A stretch of DNA of 64,000 bases, from NCBI GenBank assembly GCA_016841185.1, contig JAENZQ010000008.1:1-64000 (forward strand), given 5' to 3'. Numbering within the stretch: the stretch's first letter is position 1; every line of letters begins with the position of its first letter. Shown here piece by piece: positions 47,151-55,768 of the stretch. Origin of the DNA: Anaerovorax odorimutans. Lineage in GTDB: Bacteria; Bacillota; Clostridia; Peptostreptococcales; JAAYPU01. The notes beneath the pieces were generated by a model. That model ran no database searches and had not been told where the DNA came from. It saw only the letters and a program-made list of their open reading frames with translations. The position numbers and the translations under genes are program-made.

Positions 47151-47349
47151 TAAACCTAATTGTGTTACAATATTTAATATTTATGATATATTATATACCG
47201 AATTATTTTAAATGTTAATACAAAAAAATAAAAGTTTAAAATATTATTTCAAACTTTTAATCCAAACATGCATTTATCAATCATAAATGGATTATAGATT
47301 ATGGTTCGTAGTTCGTGATTCAAAGTATTTGTTTTAAATTAAGGTGTGA

Positions 47350-47402
47350 GTGAAAGAATTTAGAGGTACGGGCAAGGAGACCCGCCACTACATCTTTCAC
47401 TC
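47350..47402. repeat. Palindromic intergenic element with 10-bp terminal arms
   Basis: GAGTGAAAGA (about 47350) and TCTTTCACTC (about 47393) form inverted arms around a second GC-rich inverted pair (GGGCAAGGAGACCC). The element lies just downstream of glyS on the minus strand but lacks a T run there. Its inner part resembles the GC-rich palindromes found elsewhere in the window. Confidence 0.55.
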
Positions 47403-47420
47403 CTCCTCTCTTTTGTTTTT

Positions 47421-48812
47421 TTAAATCACTATCTTTTCTTCGATGTAATTTTTTAATTCAGAAATATTTACCCGTATTTGCTGCATTGAGTCCCTGTCCC
47501 TGACAGTAACCGCCTGGTCTTCAAGAGAGTCAAAATCGTAGGTAATGCAAAATGGCGTTCCGATTTCATCCTGCCTTCTGTATCTTTTCCCGATACTGCC
47601 GGTCACATCATAATCCACCATAAAATACTTGGATAATTCCTGATATATCTTCTCCGCCCCATCGCTTAATTTCTTAGAAAGGGGCAGCACGGCGGCTTTA
47701 AATGGTGCAATAGCCGGATGAAACCTGAGAACAATCCTTTCACTGCCGTCCTCAAGTTTTTCCTCTTCGTAGGCATCAAGTAATAAAGCCAAGGTTACCC
47801 GGTCAGCACCTAAAGAAGGTTCAATGCAAAAAGGCACATATTTTTCATTGGTCACAGGGTCCTGATAAGAAAGGTCCTGCCCCGAATGTTCCATATGCTG
47901 CTTTAGGTCAAAATCCGTTCGATCTGCAATTCCCCAAAGCTCACCCCATCCGAATGGAAATCTATATTCAATATCTGTTGTGGCATTGCTGTAATGTGAA
48001 AGCTCTTCCGCATTATGATCTCTCAATCTTATATTCTCAGGTTTCATATTTAATGTGTTCAGCCATTGTACACAAAAATCTTTCCAATAATCAAACCATT
48101 GAAGGTCTTCACCCGGTTTACAGAAAAATTCCAACTCCATCTGTTCAAATTCTCTGGTCCTGAATGTGAAATTTCCCGGGGTGATTTCATTTCTGAAAGA
48201 CTTTCCGATTTGACCAATACCAAAAGGAATCTTTTTACGAGTGGTTCTTGCGACATTTTTAAAATTCACAAATATACCTTGAGCTGTTTCCGGCCTTAAA
48301 AAAAGTTCAGCTTTCGAATCTTCCGTTACACCCTGAAAAGTTTTGAACATAAGGTTAAACTGCCTGATCTGAGTGAAATCGGATGCCCCGCAGTCAGGAC
48401 AAACAATTTTTTCCTGCTGAATATAGTTCTCTATTTTGTCGTTTGCCCAACCGTCAACAGTTATATTATCTTTTTTTTGATTTAAAATATAATCCTCCAC
48501 AAGCTTGTCCGCTCTGAATCTGGATTTGCATTTTTTACAATCGATCAAAGGATCATTGAACCCGCCTACATGCCCTGAAGCTTCCCATGTTCTCGGGTTC
48601 ATTAAAATAGCGGAATCTAACCCCACATTATATTCCGATTCCTGTATAAATTTTTTCCACCATGCTTTTTTGATGTTGTTTTTTAACTCTACTCCAAGCG
48701 GGCCGTAATCCCATGTATTTGCCAGTCCTCCATAGATTTCCGATCCGGCAAATATAAATCCTCTGGTTTTACATAATGCTGAAATCTTTTCCATATCATT
48801 TTCTTTGCTCAT
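47421..48812 (-). CDS. glyS: Glycine--tRNA ligase, single-chain dimeric type
   Basis: A 463-residue class II synthetase of the alpha2 type; the two-gene alpha2-beta2 enzyme is not seen. It has [31 protein letters not shown], the [12 protein letters not shown] region with zinc-type cysteines ([19 protein letters not shown]), motif 2 [19 protein letters not shown] and motif 3 [11 protein letters not shown]. The C-terminal anticodon-binding domain starts near [11 protein letters not shown]. The ATG at 48812 follows AAAGGAGAG. It is controlled by the glycine T-box upstream. Confidence 0.97.
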   Translation of the reverse strand: MSKENDMEKISALCKTRGFIFAGSEIYGGLANTWDYGPLGVELKNNIKKAWWKKFIQESEYNVGLDSAILMNPRTWEASGHVGGFNDPLIDCKKCKSRFRADKLVEDYILNQKKDNITVDGWANDKIENYIQQEKIVCPDCGASDFTQIRQFNLMFKTFQGVTEDSKAELFLRPETAQGIFVNFKNVARTTRKKIPFGIGQIGKSFRNEITPGNFTFRTREFEQMELEFFCKPGEDLQWFDYWKDFCVQWLNTLNMKPENIRLRDHNAEELSHYSNATTDIEYRFPFGWGELWGIADRTDFDLKQHMEHSGQDLSYQDPVTNEKYVPFCIEPSLGADRVTLALLLDAYEEEKLEDGSERIVLRFHPAIAPFKAAVLPLSKKLSDGAEKIYQELSKYFMVDYDVTGSIGKRYRRQDEIGTPFCITYDFDSLEDQAVTVRDRDSMQQIRVNISELKNYIEEKIVI

Positions 48813-48852
48813 TTTTAACTCTCCTTTATGTATGATTTGTTCAGTATAGCCA

Positions 48853-49060
48853 AACAAAACAAAAAGCCCTTCATCCCGACAAAGGGACGAAAGACTTTCT
48901 TCCGCGGTTCCACCCTAATTGATACAAACTGAATTTGTATCCGCTTAACAATATATGCTCAGGAGTTCCCTTCGTCAAGTGTTCATACCGGTTCACAGCA
49001 ACCCGGTTCTCTGAAAATGAAAAGCCTCAACTACTCTTCTCCGTCCATGCGTTGTGAAAT
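48853..49060 (-). promoter_or_regulatory. Glycine T-box riboswitch (specifier GGA)
   Basis: The leader of glyS contains stem I with an AGAGTAGT strand, an apical ACCGG/CCGGT hairpin and the segment GACGAAGGGAACTCCTGAGCA. By alignment with the B. subtilis glyQS leader the specifier is GGA at 48967-48969. The T-box core GGGTGGAACCGCGG lies at 48902-48915. The terminator stem (GTCTTTCGTCCC / GGGATGAAGGGC, 48861-48899) ends in TTTTTGTTTTGTTT. Uncharged tRNA-Gly should favour the antiterminator and raise glyS expression. Confidence 0.93.
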
Positions 49061-49087
49061 TTTTCATGAATTATTTTAACACGGGAT

Positions 49088-49093
49088 ATTATA
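49088..49093 (-). promoter_or_regulatory. -10 box for the glyS T-box transcript
   Basis: TATAAT on the minus strand, about 30-40 bases before stem I of the T-box. No strong -35 hexamer is seen at the expected distance. Confidence 0.45.
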
Positions 49094-49112
49094 CTTGTAA
49101 AGTATTAAAGTT

Positions 49113-49682
49113 TTAGATATCTTCATCATCATCATCTTCTTCTTCTTCTTCGGCTTCTTGGTCCGGTTCTTTATCCTTTTTATCATTCATTTTATTCTTC
49201 ACCGACTTGAAAGCATTTTCTGATTTTTTCTTTACTTCATCCATTACTTCATCGGCTTTAGATTTTAAATCATCCAATTTTCCATTAGAAATCTCATTAA
49301 AATCTATTATTTCTCCGTCATCCTTAACTATTTCTATTTTGCATTTGGATACTAAAGCTGCAGCAGTGCCTGCAATTGCAGCCCAAGGAGCAAGTGCAAA
49401 TCCGATTACACCTGCATTGACCGGGATGTTCAGAATGATCTCATCATCTTTTTTGAAAATGATTTTAGATACATTTCCTTTTTTTACAAATTCTTTAAGC
49501 TTTTCAAGGACATCTTTTTCATTGGCAAATTTAAATTTATTTTTTGTGTCAATGGTTTCTTCTATGTATATAATTGCATCCACAACATTTCCATCTGCTT
49601 TTTCCAATGCTTCCTTAGCTTCCTTGTAGCTCACGCCTGTACGGTCTTTTACCAGTTCAATTTTCTCTAAAGATATTTCCAA
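49113..49682 (-). CDS. DUF4342-like protein with N-terminal UBA/EF-Ts-type helix bundle
   Basis: About 189 residues. The N-terminal about 45 residues (EKIELVKDRTGVSYKEAKEALEKADGNVVDAIIYIEE) match the UBA-like fold found at the start of EF-Ts. A DUF4342-like segment follows (about 55-115; NVSKIIFKKDDEIILNIPVNAGVIGFALAPWAAIAGTAAAL). The tail is charged and ends in a run of Glu and Asp. TTG at 49682 is chosen because AAGGTGGTG lies just upstream; GTG at 49691 is an alternative. It follows recO and may have a chaperone-like or membrane-adjacent role; the function is unknown. Confidence 0.75.
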   Translation of the reverse strand: MEISLEKIELVKDRTGVSYKEAKEALEKADGNVVDAIIYIEETIDTKNKFKFANEKDVLEKLKEFVKKGNVSKIIFKKDDEIILNIPVNAGVIGFALAPWAAIAGTAAALVSKCKIEIVKDDGEIIDFNEISNGKLDDLKSKADEVMDEVKKKSENAFKSVKNKMNDKKDKEPDQEAEEEEEDDDDEDI

Positions 49683-49755
49683 AAACAACACCACCTTTTT
49701 ATTATTTTTTTGATTTTGCAATGTCATTGCAAAATCATTCCAAGCTTTCGAAATA

Positions 49756-50502
49756 TTAATCACTGATACTGCAGGTATCAATAAAATCCATACTCTTCAT
49801 ATTATTTAATCCCAAATGATATTCCAAGTATCGTTTCATAAGTTTATTTAACAAATCAAGTATCTTATCATCAATAGACACTTTTTCCAGTTTTTTTATC
49901 GAATTGTTTATAATGTATCTCATCACTTCAATTGTATCATGATTTAGATTAAAAATCAATGTGTTGTTGCCGTAACATTCATTACATAGCAGCCCTCCTT
50001 CTTCAATACTAAAATAAACTCCTGTTTCTTTGTTTCCGCATCGGACACATTCATTTAACTGAGGCATTATTCCCAGATGTTTGAGAGACTTTATCTCATA
50101 AGCTCTGATAATGGGCAGATACTTTTTATTCCTATTCTCAATTATTTCCAAAAAATCTATAAGTAATTCAAATAAATACGGATCCGATTGATTTTCAGGC
50201 AAAATTCTTTCGGTAAATTCTAAAATATAAGAGCAATAAGCATATTTTTCGATACTTTCCCCTATTTTATAAAAGCTTTTTATAATATCTCCATAATTTA
50301 TATTATAAATCTGTCTTCCCTTATATAAAGTATATTTACCATAAGTAAAAGGATGAAGTATTCCTGAAGATTTGCTTTTAGAGTGATACATGGTTCCGGA
50401 AGCTGCGCTTATCTTTCCAAGCTTTTCAGTAAAAAGCATGATGATCCTTCTGTCCTCTCCTGTCTTTACCTGTTTTAGAACAATACCTTCAGTATTTATC
50501 AT
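49756..50502 (-). CDS. recO: DNA repair protein RecO
   Basis: A 248-residue protein that helps load RecA at gaps. It has an N-terminal OB fold (INTEGIVLKQVKTGEDRRIIMLFTEKLGKISA) and a helical domain with a Cys4 zinc site (CVRCGN... LLCNEC, about 155-185). It follows era by four bases, as in many Firmicutes. Confidence 0.95.
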   Translation of the reverse strand: MINTEGIVLKQVKTGEDRRIIMLFTEKLGKISAASGTMYHSKSKSSGILHPFTYGKYTLYKGRQIYNINYGDIIKSFYKIGESIEKYAYCSYILEFTERILPENQSDPYLFELLIDFLEIIENRNKKYLPIIRAYEIKSLKHLGIMPQLNECVRCGNKETGVYFSIEEGGLLCNECYGNNTLIFNLNHDTIEVMRYIINNSIKKLEKVSIDDKILDLLNKLMKRYLEYHLGLNNMKSMDFIDTCSISD

Positions 50503-50506
50503 TTAA

Positions 50507-51394
50507 TCACCTGCTGAAATAGCCAAAGTTTTTTAATATGGAATTGTTCTCCCTCCAGTTTTCTCTTACTTTTACCCAAAGTTCCAGAAAAACTTTAGCA
50601 CCAAACAACCTTTCTATTTCGATTCTTGAACTTTTCCCTATTCCTTTTAATTTTCGACCTTCTTTACCTATTATGATACCTTTATGAGATTTTTTTTCGC
50701 AATAAATCTCTGCCTTGATGGTAATCAGATCGTCTTCATCACTTAGAGAAACAATACTTACTGCGATACCATGAGGAATTTCATCTTCCAGGTAAAGGAG
50801 CGTTTTTTCTCTGATTATTTCACTGATTAGGAATTTTTCATGCTGGTCCGTTAATGTATCTTCCGGAAAAAACTTAGGCCCCTCCGGCAGCATCTCCTCA
50901 ATTTTTGACAATAGTGCTTCAATGTTTTTTCCGTTTATGGCGGAAACACCATATATCTCATCAAATATACCAAGATTTTCATAGGATTCATAAATTTCTT
51001 TGAAAAGATCAGGCTCTATTTTATCTATTTTATTAATAACAAGAATCTTTGGTGTTTTGATATCTTTCAAAAGATTTAAAATATACTCATTTCCGGGTCC
51101 AAAATCTGCTCTCTCATCCAGAATGAATAATATGATGTCAACTTCATTTAGAGTTCTTACTGCCGAATCCGTCATATACTCTCCAAGTTTATTTTTGGGT
51201 TTGTGAATACCCGGTGTATCAATAAAAACCATCTGGGCATTCTCTTTTGTATAAACACCTCTTATAACATTTCTTGTAGTCTGCGGCTTATCGGATATAA
51301 TTGCAACTTTTTCTTCGAGAACTGCATTCATTAACGTAGATTTTCCTACATTTGGCCTTCCCACTATACCGATAAAACCTGATTTATAACCCAT
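50507..51394 (-). CDS. era: GTPase Era
   Basis: A 295-residue GTPase for 30S ribosome assembly that binds the 3' end of 16S rRNA. G motifs are GRPNVGKSTLMN (G1), TRNVIRGVY, FIDTPGIH (G3), VINKIDKIE (G4) and VSAINGKN (G5). The C-terminal KH domain has HKGIIIGKEGRKLKGIGKSSRIEIERLFG. The ATG at 51394 follows AAAGGAGATAACG. Confidence 0.97.
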   Translation of the reverse strand: MGYKSGFIGIVGRPNVGKSTLMNAVLEEKVAIISDKPQTTRNVIRGVYTKENAQMVFIDTPGIHKPKNKLGEYMTDSAVRTLNEVDIILFILDERADFGPGNEYILNLLKDIKTPKILVINKIDKIEPDLFKEIYESYENLGIFDEIYGVSAINGKNIEALLSKIEEMLPEGPKFFPEDTLTDQHEKFLISEIIREKTLLYLEDEIPHGIAVSIVSLSDEDDLITIKAEIYCEKKSHKGIIIGKEGRKLKGIGKSSRIEIERLFGAKVFLELWVKVRENWRENNSILKNFGYFSR

Positions 51395-51506
51395 CGTTAT
51401 CTCCTTTGTCATAAATAAATTTAATAAGAATTGGGGATGAAATTTGTTTAATGCAAATTTCTACATAAATTATTCATTGTACATTATTCATTATTCATTA
51501 ACAAAA

Positions 51507-51887
51507 TTACAATTTAAATCCTTTCGGTAACAATTCCGATATTGTGTAGGTTTTTAATTTTCCCCGTTCTTTCAATATAATTCGAATATCACTTCCGAAT
51601 TCAAAAATAAATTGTCTGCAAATACCACACGGAAAGGAAGGGACGCTTTCATCGCTTCCGGCAATGGCAATGGCTTCAAATTCTTTATTCCCTTCGGAAA
51701 TAGCTTTTACCAGTGCCGTTCGTTCACCGCAAATGGTTGCACCATAGGATGCATTCTCAATATTACAACCGGTAAATACTTTTCCGCATTTTGTAAGAAC
51801 AGCTGCACCGATTTTATAATTTGAATAGGGTGAATATGAAAACAGCATTGCTTCTTCAGCCTTGTCATACAGTTCTTTATCCGTCAT
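51507..51887 (-). CDS. cdd: Cytidine deaminase
   Basis: A 126-residue tetrameric-type zinc deaminase for pyrimidine salvage. The zinc and active-site motifs NIENASYGATICGERTALVKAI (CxE) and SFPCGICRQFIFEF (PCxxC) are intact. The ATG at 51887 follows AAGGTGATTATA. It overlaps the end of the DUF502 gene by 11 bases. Confidence 0.96.
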   Translation of the reverse strand: MTDKELYDKAEEAMLFSYSPYSNYKIGAAVLTKCGKVFTGCNIENASYGATICGERTALVKAISEGNKEFEAIAIAGSDESVPSFPCGICRQFIFEFGSDIRIILKERGKLKTYTISELLPKGFKL

Positions 51888-52542
51888 TATAATCACCTTC
51901 TTTTTGATTCATATGATCATTCATAAGCTTATTTTCATAAGCATTTAATTTCCCACAGAAATCGGGGGAAAGAATCCCTCCGCTGACTACAAGTTTAATC
52001 GCTGTATCTACGGGCATATTCAAATATATCAGATCATTTTCCGGTATCATTACATACATCCCTGATGTGGGATTTGGGGTTGTTGGAACAAAAACGCTTT
52101 TTAATTTTTTCTTCACAACACCTTCTATTGCTGCAGGAGCAGATGCCGTAATAAAGCCTATAGTAAAAATGCCCTTTGACGGATATTCCAGCAAAACAAC
52201 ACTTTTAAAAGCCTTTCTTTTTTTCTGATAAAACAGAGTATCTCTGAGTTGTTTGATTGAAGTGTAAAGTACGCTCACCACCGGAACTTTTAGGATTGCG
52301 TTTTCCGTATTGGTTATGATACGTTTACCAATATAATTCGTAGCCAAAAAACCTGTTACAAATATCAGGAGAAGCGTCAGGATCAATCCCAGGCCCATAA
52401 AGCTTTTTCCGGTTACGGCTTGTACCGGCTTTCTGAATAAAGCATCAACTTTGAATACAAACCAGACAATAATAGTAACCGTTACTACTAAAGGTATCAG
52501 TATGGATAAACCGGTAAGAAATAGCTTTCTGAACTTTTTCAT
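51877..52542 (-). CDS. DUF502 family membrane protein
   Basis: A 221-residue protein with two N-terminal membrane segments (about 9-29 and 50-70) and a DUF502 soluble part (PVVSVLYTSIKQLRDTLF, VVLLEYPSKGIFTIGFITA, VFVPTTPNPTSGMYVMIPENDLIYL). The family has no established role. It lies between ybeY and cdd, the place taken by dgkA in Bacillus, and overlaps both neighbours. Confidence 0.92.
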   Translation of the reverse strand: MKKFRKLFLTGLSILIPLVVTVTIIVWFVFKVDALFRKPVQAVTGKSFMGLGLILTLLLIFVTGFLATNYIGKRIITNTENAILKVPVVSVLYTSIKQLRDTLFYQKKRKAFKSVVLLEYPSKGIFTIGFITASAPAAIEGVVKKKLKSVFVPTTPNPTSGMYVMIPENDLIYLNMPVDTAIKLVVSGGILSPDFCGKLNAYENKLMNDHMNQKEGDYNDG

Positions 52543-53006
52543 TCCTTATCCAACCTTTCCAACTGAAGCTCATTCATTATATTTTCTTCTTTTTCTCTCA
52601 TTACAGTCTTTTCTTCTTCATTCATATGATCATATCCAAGTAAATGTAAGATGCTGTGAACGATAAGATAAATGATTTCTCTTGTTTTGGAATGCCCGAA
52701 TTCAGCAGCTTGTTCTATGGTTTTTTCCAAAGAAATCACGATATCCCCAAGGCAAACACAGGGTTCATTGAAAGTAATCTCTTCTTTGTTTGCATATTGA
52801 GAAAATGATAATACATCGGTTACAGAATCTTTATTTCTGTATTGAGCATTTAAATTTCTAATCTCTTCATTATTAACAAAGGAAATACTGATTTCAACTT
52901 TTTTGTAGTCAATATTTTCTTTCTTCAAACATATTTCTGCCGCTTTATATATCTGCTCCGTCAATTGACTGTCTATGACAGTTTCATCGTTAAAAACAAT
53001 CTGCAT
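52539..53006 (-). CDS. ybeY: Endoribonuclease YbeY
   Basis: A 155-residue metal-dependent RNase for 16S rRNA maturation and ribosome quality control. The zinc motif IVHSILHLLGYDHMNEEE (HxxxHxxxxxH) is present, with YRNKDSVTDVLSFSQ before it. It lies directly after phoH (11-base gap), the conserved phoH-ybeY pair. Confidence 0.96.
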   Translation of the reverse strand: MQIVFNDETVIDSQLTEQIYKAAEICLKKENIDYKKVEISISFVNNEEIRNLNAQYRNKDSVTDVLSFSQYANKEEITFNEPCVCLGDIVISLEKTIEQAAEFGHSKTREIIYLIVHSILHLLGYDHMNEEEKTVMREKEENIMNELQLERLDKE

Positions 53007-53017
53007 CCTGTCACTCC

Positions 53018-53986
53018 TTATTTTTTTCCTTTGTGTGTTTCATATGCATTGATAATTTTCTGGACCAATTGATGCCTTACAACGTCACTGTCTTTTAAAA
53101 AAGAAAAAGCAATGCCATCAATGCCTTTAAGTACTTTTACAACTTCTTTCAATCCTGAATCTTTTCCTTTTGGCAAGTCTATTTGTGTGATATCTCCGGT
53201 AACCACAACTTTCGATCCGAATCCAAACCTTGTAAGGAACATTTTCATTTGTTCCCTGGTAGTATTCTGTGCTTCGTCCAGTATAATAAATGAAGTGTCT
53301 AAAGTCCGTCCTCGCATATACGCTAACGGAACGATTTCAATCATTTCTCTTTCCCTGTATCTTGCAACACTTTCCTGACCCCATATGTCATATAAAGCAT
53401 CATAAAGAGGTCTTAAATAGGGGTCTACCTTATCCTGCAAATCCCCGGGCAAAAAACCCAGCCTCTCACCTGCTTCTACAGCCGGCCTCGTCAGAATGAT
53501 TTTATTAACTTCTTTATTCTTAAAGGCATTTATGGCCATAGCAATTGCAAGGTATGTTTTACCGGTCCCGGCAGGACCTATCCCGAAAACCACATCATTA
53601 TTTTTCATGTTGTCTGTATAATGCTTCTGCCCTAAAGTTTTCGGTCTTATTGTTTTACCCTGATAAGTAACACATATTATATCCTTATTAATATTATTTT
53701 CGGAAAAGGATATCCCTTCTTTTTCAAGTCTGATCACATAATTCACCTTTTGAGTATCAAGAGTCTCTCCGGAATTAATGATCCTTCGTAACTCCGATAA
53801 TGCCCTTTCTGCTTTTGTTGCATCCTTTCCTCTGATTATCACTTCATCCTGTCTTTGAGTTATATTTACATTAAAATTTTCATTGATAATCTTCAGATTC
53901 TTATCCAAGTTTCCGAATAATTCAGTTGTCTCATGGGGGTCATCAATCATTATTCGAACTTCTTCGTTCTTTTCAATGTTCTCCAA
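53018..53986 (-). CDS. phoH: PhoH family protein (ATPase, PhoH-like/YbeZ)
   Basis: A 322-residue protein with an N-terminal KH-like segment (about 35-80), Walker A FGIGPAGTGKTYLAIAMA (about 145), TRPAVEAGERLGFLPGDL and Walker B TSFIILDEAQNTT. It is a P-loop ATPase, possibly RNA helicase-like, and functionally linked with YbeY downstream. It follows yqfD by 24 bases. Confidence 0.95.
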   Translation of the reverse strand: MENIEKNEEVRIMIDDPHETTELFGNLDKNLKIINENFNVNITQRQDEVIIRGKDATKAERALSELRRIINSGETLDTQKVNYVIRLEKEGISFSENNINKDIICVTYQGKTIRPKTLGQKHYTDNMKNNDVVFGIGPAGTGKTYLAIAMAINAFKNKEVNKIILTRPAVEAGERLGFLPGDLQDKVDPYLRPLYDALYDIWGQESVARYREREMIEIVPLAYMRGRTLDTSFIILDEAQNTTREQMKMFLTRFGFGSKVVVTGDITQIDLPKGKDSGLKEVVKVLKGIDGIAFSFLKDSDVVRHQLVQKIINAYETHKGKK

Positions 53987-54010
53987 AAAAATCCTCCTGT
54001 TATATAACGA

Positions 54011-55189
54011 TTAATATATTGGAATCATCTTGACTTCACAGCCGATTTCTTCTAATGATTCTATGATTACACTTATCTTTATTATATTTCTTTCTTCATC
54101 ATACATCAAATCTTTATTTAATATTTCTGCATCTTCAGGAATATTTTTCTTTATGTATTCACTAATTTTTTTAGAGATACTGTTCTCCATCTCATTTTGT
54201 TCTTTCTGTCGATAAGAAATATCCAGTTCACTTAATTCAATCAGGCTTACTTTTATCGGAAACGGTATCATAACATCAAAGATATTTGAATCTTGCCGGA
54301 TATAGTTTTTATATTCGATATTCTGATGACCGGTTTCTATGTCTATAGTTCCTGCTTTCAACCTTAAACCATATGATTTTTCTCCTGTTTCATTCTTTAT
54401 TATTTCCTTTTTTTCTTCTGTAATGTTAAATCTATAAATAATTTTTGCATATACTTCGCCAAGAGAATGTATATATTTGATTTCTTCTGTTTCTTCATCA
54501 GGCACTATACCGGAAATCAAAATATCCCCTTCCTTTACAAATTCACCTGCCTGTACTACCGGCCTGCCATACTTGGTTATGACTTTCTCAATGTATCCTG
54601 TTTTTTTTGCTACAATATCACAGGGAATATCATAAGAAATGATTTCAGGTGCTTCAGATTTTTCAGCTATATCGATAATCATTTTGTTTCCTGTATATTG
54701 GATGCCTATCCATGCCAATTCATCATATTTTAGATAAAAATATTCTTTTAAAGCTTCAATATCTTCAACTTTCTTATTCCCCTCTGCAACACCAAACTCC
54801 ATAAGGGCAGTACGGAACTCATCTTCATTGATGGTTTCAATTCCTTTTATCTCTATTTCAGTAATAAATAAGGATTGATAATACAAAAGATAAAGAAAAA
54901 TAAGAAGCCCTGCTGCAAATCCTTTCTTTTGTCTTGCCTTTTTTTTAAACTTGGAAAAACCTGTACTTTTCAGTCTGGTGATCCTATATCTATTGCCGTA
55001 TTTTTTTTTAATTATTTCATTGTAGCTTTTTTCTGAAATCATACATTCCAAGGTGAAATCATTTTTATTTTTGATTTGGGTTACCTCTATACCATTTTTC
55101 AGACATTCGGAAAGGAATTGATTGAGCCTTAAACCCTCGACACGAATTTTATATGAACCTTTAAAAAAATTTCTTGATAATACCGACAC
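54011..55189 (-). CDS. yqfD: Sporulation protein YqfD
   Basis: A 392-residue membrane protein with one hydrophobic segment (about 92-112, GLLIFLYLLYYQSLFITEIEI) and a long extracytoplasmic part. Family stretches include RITRLKSTGFSKFKKKARQKKGF, YDELAWIGIQYTGNKMIIDI and KTGYIEKVITKYGRPVVQAGEFVKEGDILISG. In B. subtilis it is mother-cell expressed and needed at an intermediate stage of sporulation. It starts with GTG, one base after the yqfC stop. Confidence 0.93.
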   Translation of the reverse strand: MSVLSRNFFKGSYKIRVEGLRLNQFLSECLKNGIEVTQIKNKNDFTLECMISEKSYNEIIKKKYGNRYRITRLKSTGFSKFKKKARQKKGFAAGLLIFLYLLYYQSLFITEIEIKGIETINEDEFRTALMEFGVAEGNKKVEDIEALKEYFYLKYDELAWIGIQYTGNKMIIDIAEKSEAPEIISYDIPCDIVAKKTGYIEKVITKYGRPVVQAGEFVKEGDILISGIVPDEETEEIKYIHSLGEVYAKIIYRFNITEEKKEIIKNETGEKSYGLRLKAGTIDIETGHQNIEYKNYIRQDSNIFDVMIPFPIKVSLIELSELDISYRQKEQNEMENSISKKISEYIKKNIPEDAEILNKDLMYDEERNIIKISVIIESLEEIGCEVKMIPIY

Positions 55190-55447
55190 CTAATCACCCT
55201 TCTTGTTTAAAAAAAATTCGACTGAAATGATATTACCGGTAATAATTAAACGATGATCTTTTAAATCCTTGATTTCGATATTCTCACCATTGACTGTAGT
55301 AAACCGCTTACCCGTATCTGCTACCAACCCTTTATCCGTAAATGAAAGTATTTTATTTACATTGTCTAAAATGGCATAATTTCCGGATATGATCACTCGA
55401 GGGATATTTATAGAAAAATCATAAAGTAAATCCATATCAATATCCAT
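55190..55447 (-). CDS. yqfC: Sporulation protein YqfC
   Basis: An 85-residue YabP/YqfC family protein (DFSINIPRVIISGNYAILDN... IEIKDLKDHRLIITGNIISVEF). It is encoded ahead of yqfD, as throughout spore-forming Firmicutes. AAGGGAGAAAGA precedes the ATG. The pair supports the view that the organism makes endospores. Confidence 0.93.
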   Translation of the reverse strand: MDIDMDLLYDFSINIPRVIISGNYAILDNVNKILSFTDKGLVADTGKRFTTVNGENIEIKDLKDHRLIITGNIISVEFFLNKKGD

Positions 55448-55479
55448 TTATTCTTTCTCCCTTGTTCTTACTCTTATAA

Positions 55480-55508
55480 ATAGTATGCTTAATCCTTGTT
55501 ATAAATGC
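55480..55508 (-). promoter_or_regulatory. Sigma-E-like promoter of yqfC-yqfD
   Basis: On the minus strand CATACTAT (55480-55487) resembles the sigma-E -10 (CATACAnT). GCATTTAT (55501-55508) lies 13 bases upstream as a -35 candidate. yqfCD is known to be sigma-E dependent in B. subtilis. The call is by resemblance only. Confidence 0.5.
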
Positions 55509-55545
55509 TAAATGTGTTTTCTTGTTGCTTTTTATATACAAAGAA

Positions 55546-55686
55546 AAAAGGCTAAATGATGAAGATAAATCAGCAGTTGAAACGGAAGGTGTAAACAACA
55601 AGATTAAAGTATTAAAAAGAAATGCATATGGGGTGAGAGGCTTTAATAGATTTAGAAACAGAATATTACATGTTATGAGTAGCTAA
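55546..55686 (+). pseudogene. ISL3-family transposase C-terminal remnant
   Basis: The plus strand encodes about 45 residues ending GVNNKIKVLKRNAYGVRGFNRFRNRILHVMSS and a stop. This is the characteristic end of ISL3-type DDE transposases (EGxNNKIKxxKRxAYGxRxFxxFRxRI). The rest of the gene and the terminal repeats are missing; sequence upstream is unrelated. It marks a past insertion between yqfC and cstA. Confidence 0.8.
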
Positions 55687-55691
55687 AATAA

Positions 55692-55713
55692 GAGGCTGAC
55701 TCTCGCCAGCCTC
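55692..55713 (-). terminator. Terminator downstream of cstA
   Basis: GAGGCTG pairs with CAGCCTC, followed by TTATTTTA on the minus strand. It is 55 bases beyond the cstA stop and can also act after the transposase remnant on the plus strand. Confidence 0.6.
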
Positions 55714-55768
55714 ATTGACTTTGTTTTACAAGTGCTCTACCCCAACATTTGAAATAGAGCCCTTTATC

